Source: an uncultured Peptoniphilus sp. (GTDB lineage Bacteria > Bacillota > Clostridia > Tissierellales > Peptoniphilaceae). From it: a stretch of DNA of 16,140 bases. How positions within the stretch are numbered: position 1 is the first letter of the stretch; each line of letters begins with the position of its first letter. The stretch is taken from positions 1 through 16,140 of the forward strand of contig CABTWG010000025.1 of NCBI GenBank assembly GCA_902488455.1. Reading direction: 5' to 3'. The notes below the pieces were generated by a model. The model ran no database searches. It was not told where the DNA came from and saw only the letters and a list, made by a program, of their open reading frames with translations. A program made the position numbers and the translations under genes. Below are positions 14,115 to 16,140 of the stretch, in pieces.

Positions 14115-14879
14115 ATGTTAGAAGATATATTATCGGTATATAAAAACAGTTTAAATAAAACAATAAATTCTATAAAAGAATGTCCTTTCCTTCTATTATT
14201 AACTCCAGTTTACTTTATATTAGTAGAAATATTTACCTATTTAAGTCTACAGATAAGTTTTGGAAGAGGAAGCTTTATAATGGGATTTATAAGGCCAGTT
14301 GGATATTCGCTTTTAATATCATCATATTTTCAAATGCTAGAAGATGGCATAATTTATAAGAGAATAAATTTTAAAAGTTTAAAAAGTTCAATTACAAGGT
14401 ATTTCTACCAAGTATATTCAGTTTTTTTCGTGTTAATAATACTTGATTACCTTCTTGCCGGATTAAATATTTCTGGAAACATAAATATAATTCTAGGAAT
14501 AATTATAAATGTAGTACTATCTCCAATATCTGAAGAAGTATATATAGAAAGTGAAAATGGAATAGACGCATTTAAAGAATCCTTAAAATTTATGAAAGAT
14601 AACTTCATACATTGGATAATACCAACGGCGATAATAATATTTGGCTTGGGTAAATTACTTGGAGTAGCAAGTAACTTTTATATCTCAAACAATCTAATAT
14701 TACAAAATATAGGAAACTCAATGTACGGATCGCTAAATATAACCTCAAACACAAGTAAAATATTTAGCTTATTGATATTCGAAATAGTATTAGGAGCATT
14801 TTCAATATTTAGATATCATATGTTTAAGATGCTAAGCGGATCATCAATTAGAAAGAGAAAATTTCAGGGGCTAATATGA
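14115..14879 (+). CDS. uncharacterised six-helix membrane protein
   Basis: I do not recognise this family. The 254-residue protein is strongly hydrophobic, with about six membrane helices at roughly 24-47, 52-72, 99-117, 123-140, 167-188 and 215-235. There is no signal peptide cleavage site. The start is amphipathic (MLEDILSVYKNSLNKTINSI) and the tail is basic (IRKRKFQ), suggesting cytoplasmic ends. Between helices 4 and 5 lies an acidic stretch SEEVYIESENGIDAFKES, probably a helix on one face. No catalytic motif, transporter signature or lipobox is visible. Translation starts at ATG 14115 after GGAGG at 14106-14110. It follows the operon terminator, and I see only a weak -10 (TATAAA at 14091-14096) upstream. 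Its stop overlaps the TPR gene by four bases, so the two products probably work together. Base composition is a little more AT-rich than the operon, as expected for a membrane protein. Confidence 0.8.
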   Translation: MLEDILSVYKNSLNKTINSIKECPFLLLLTPVYFILVEIFTYLSLQISFGRGSFIMGFIRPVGYSLLISSYFQMLEDGIIYKRINFKSLKSSITRYFYQVYSVFFVLIILDYLLAGLNISGNINIILGIIINVVLSPISEEVYIESENGIDAFKESLKFMKDNFIHWIIPTAIIIFGLGKLLGVASNFYISNNLILQNIGNSMYGSLNITSNTSKIFSLLIFEIVLGAFSIFRYHMFKMLSGSSIRKRKFQGLI

Positions 14880-15970
14880 TAGAAAAAGAAATAAAGAAAA
14901 GATTAAACAATGTAGGCTTTGTAGAGCTAAAAGAGGATACAACTGTAGAAGGATTTACATTTCTAAAAGAGGTTCCACTTCCAATATTAGTAGATGACAT
15001 CAAAAAACTTGCAATTGAGAAAAATGATATTGGAGTGAAAGCTGATCTTATAACCAAGGGAATGATTTATGTACTTGGTTGCGACGAAGATTTCAAATAT
15101 AAAGACAACTACAAAGAAGTATTAGAATCACTGATAAAAGATTTAAAAGGATTTGTAATAGGAACTACACTAAAAGCTGAAGATGAACTGGATAAGTATA
15201 TCTATCTAAATTCATATGAAGCACTAGGAATTAAAGATGATGAAATTCTCTACAATAAACTTATTTATTTAGAAAATTATTTAGATAAGAATAGAAATAA
15301 AATAAAAGAAGAAGATCAGTCAGAAATAATAAAGAATCTTTTAGTGAACTATGAAAGAATAGAAGATAAAAAGATTTCTCCATATGCAAACTACAGAATG
15401 GGAATCATAAATAAAGCAATAGGAAATTATTTAAAGAGCAAGATGTACTTTGAAAAGTCTTTAGAAAGCTCAGATATACTAGAAGATGAAGAGTTAAAAA
15501 CAGTTTTACGAAGAGAGATAGAAGAAATAAGTGATTATTCAAATATTGAAATCGCAGAAACATATATAAATTACTCAGACTTTGACAAAGCGGAAGAAGC
15601 ACTATCAAATGTTAGTATCTATTATATAGATCAAAGCTATTTAAATTTTCTAAAGGGTTTCGTATATCAATCAACAGGAAGAATAGAACTAGCAATAGAA
15701 GAATATAAAAGAGCGATAGATCTAAATAAAAATAGAGAAGATTACTACAATAGCCTTGCAATATGTCTTGTAAATTTAAATAAATACCAAGAAGCTTCTA
15801 TTATATTAGAAGAGGGAATAGAAAATAACAGCTCTAGCTACAACTTAAAATATAACTTGGGAGTAATCTATGTAAACTTAAATAGGTTAGAAGAAGGAAG
15901 AGAACTTCTAAAAGAAGCATACTCAATTAAACCGACGGAAGAACTATATAAATATATAGAAAGCTTATAA
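14876..15970 (+). CDS. TPR-repeat protein of unknown function
   Basis: A 364-residue soluble-looking protein with no signal peptide or membrane helix. The N-terminal half (1-160) is helical, acidic and lysine-rich and matches nothing I know. The C-terminal half carries about five tetratricopeptide repeats, at roughly 169-202, 222-250, 254-286, 288-320 and 322-354. The third and fourth are clearest: GFVYQSTGRIELAIEEYKRAIDLN and SLAICLVNLNKYQEASIILEEG. TPRs make protein-binding scaffolds, so it is probably a cytoplasmic partner or adaptor of the membrane protein encoded just before it, whose stop overlaps this ATG. AGGGG at 14866-14870 precedes the start by five bases. No GC-rich terminator follows in the window. 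The TPR call is firm; the function is unknown. Confidence 0.85.
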   Translation: MIEKEIKKRLNNVGFVELKEDTTVEGFTFLKEVPLPILVDDIKKLAIEKNDIGVKADLITKGMIYVLGCDEDFKYKDNYKEVLESLIKDLKGFVIGTTLKAEDELDKYIYLNSYEALGIKDDEILYNKLIYLENYLDKNRNKIKEEDQSEIIKNLLVNYERIEDKKISPYANYRMGIINKAIGNYLKSKMYFEKSLESSDILEDEELKTVLRREIEEISDYSNIEIAETYINYSDFDKAEEALSNVSIYYIDQSYLNFLKGFVYQSTGRIELAIEEYKRAIDLNKNREDYYNSLAICLVNLNKYQEASIILEEGIENNSSSYNLKYNLGVIYVNLNRLEEGRELLKEAYSIKPTEELYKYIESL

Positions 15971-16025
15971 AATTTACCGCAAGATAATAAAGTAAAAAAT
16001 TAATTTACAAAATCTTAAAACTATA

Positions 16026-16054
16026 TTGACAAAAGAAAAGTGCGGTGATAAGAT
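16026..16054 (+). promoter_or_regulatory. strong promoter, likely stable-RNA P1
   Basis: Perfect TTGACA at 16026-16031, 17-base spacer, TAAGAT at 16049-16054 (five of six). The start would be near 16061. No coding sequence follows in the window, so the transcript has an untranslated leader of at least 80 bases. Together with the second TTGACA downstream this resembles tandem rRNA promoters. Confidence 0.75.
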
Positions 16055-16061
16055 ATAACAA

Positions 16062-16076
16062 GCTCTTTAAAAGAGC
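16062..16076 (+). promoter_or_regulatory. boxA-like motif within a small hairpin
   Basis: GCTCTTTAAAA at 16062-16072 resembles the core of the rRNA antitermination boxA (TGCTCTTTAACA in E. coli). The same bases form a 6-bp hairpin, GCTCTT, loop TAA, AAGAGC. It lies right at the start of the predicted P1 transcript. It is either a boxA or simply a 5' stem-loop; no T-run follows, so not a terminator. Confidence 0.4.
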
Positions 16077-16120
16077 ACAAGTTTTAAGTCAAGAAAAAAT
16101 AAAAAGTTTGAAAAAACACC

Positions 16121-16126
16121 TTGACA
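16121..16126 (+). promoter_or_regulatory. second -35 box, likely P2 (cut by window end)
   Basis: A perfect TTGACA preceded by A-rich tracts (16091-16117) like an UP element. Its -10 would fall near 16144, beyond the window. The A-rich context before and after the box is what I associate with clostridial rRNA promoters. Confidence 0.6.
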
Positions 16127-16140
16127 CAAAATAAAAAACT

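Noticed and set aside
15985..16015. GTAAA/TTTAC inverted repeat as terminator for the TPR gene
   Set aside because: Only five A/T-rich pairs around a seven-base loop, no GC-rich stem and no proper T-run; too weak to support.
1..16140. Mobile element, CRISPR array, toxin-antitoxin or phage defence system
   Set aside because: I found no transposase, integrase, nuclease cassette, regularly spaced repeats or small overlapping toxin-antitoxin pair; composition looks uniform through the gene-bearing part.

Overview
The window is ordinary chromosomal DNA from an AT-rich, low-GC Gram-positive anaerobe of the Firmicutes/Bacillota. A Clostridia/Tissierellia member such as a Peptoniphilaceae relative is my best guess. 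The reasons are arginine codons that are almost all AGA, strong AGGAGG-type ribosome binding sites, tRNA genes with encoded CCA ends, and the gene order pheS-pheT-zapA-U32-mutS2, which I recall from clostridial genomes. The taxon is an inference, not something the sequence states.

Layout. Bases 1-200 hold no convincing gene but carry several inverted repeats, two of them related tandem hairpins. Bases 201-1634 form a leftward unit: deoD (purine nucleoside phosphorylase), an overlapping ComEA-like gene, then tRNA-Trp ending in a terminator. A 74-bp divergent region with a perfect 8+8 bp inverted repeat separates deoD from rightward ampS (M29 aminopeptidase), followed by tRNA-Cys and its terminator. 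A leftward nucleoside 2-deoxyribosyltransferase gene ends in a convergent terminator and is divergent from the next operon.

Bases 3663-14085 look like one six-gene operon: pheS, pheT, zapA, a long peptidase-U32 family gene, mutS2 and argS. It has one near-consensus extended -10 promoter at the front and one clear terminator at the end. The internal junctions are 7-8 nt gaps, 4-nt ATGA overlaps or an 11-nt overlap. Most of its members concern translation: two aminoacyl-tRNA synthetases, a probable Fe-S RNA-modification type U32 protein, and MutS2, whose family includes ribosome-collision rescue factors. ZapA is a division protein.

Bases 14115-15970 hold a two-gene unit of unknown function, a six-helix membrane protein and a TPR protein joined by an ATGA overlap. 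The final 170 bases hold two TTGACA-type promoters, with a boxA-like motif after the first. They probably lead into an rRNA or other stable RNA operon beyond the window.

I found no mobile element, CRISPR array, phage gene or clear defence system. The most interesting leads are the two-cluster U32 protein embedded in a translation operon, the unknown membrane/TPR pair, the palindrome-rich left end, and the shared candidate operator between deoD and ampS.
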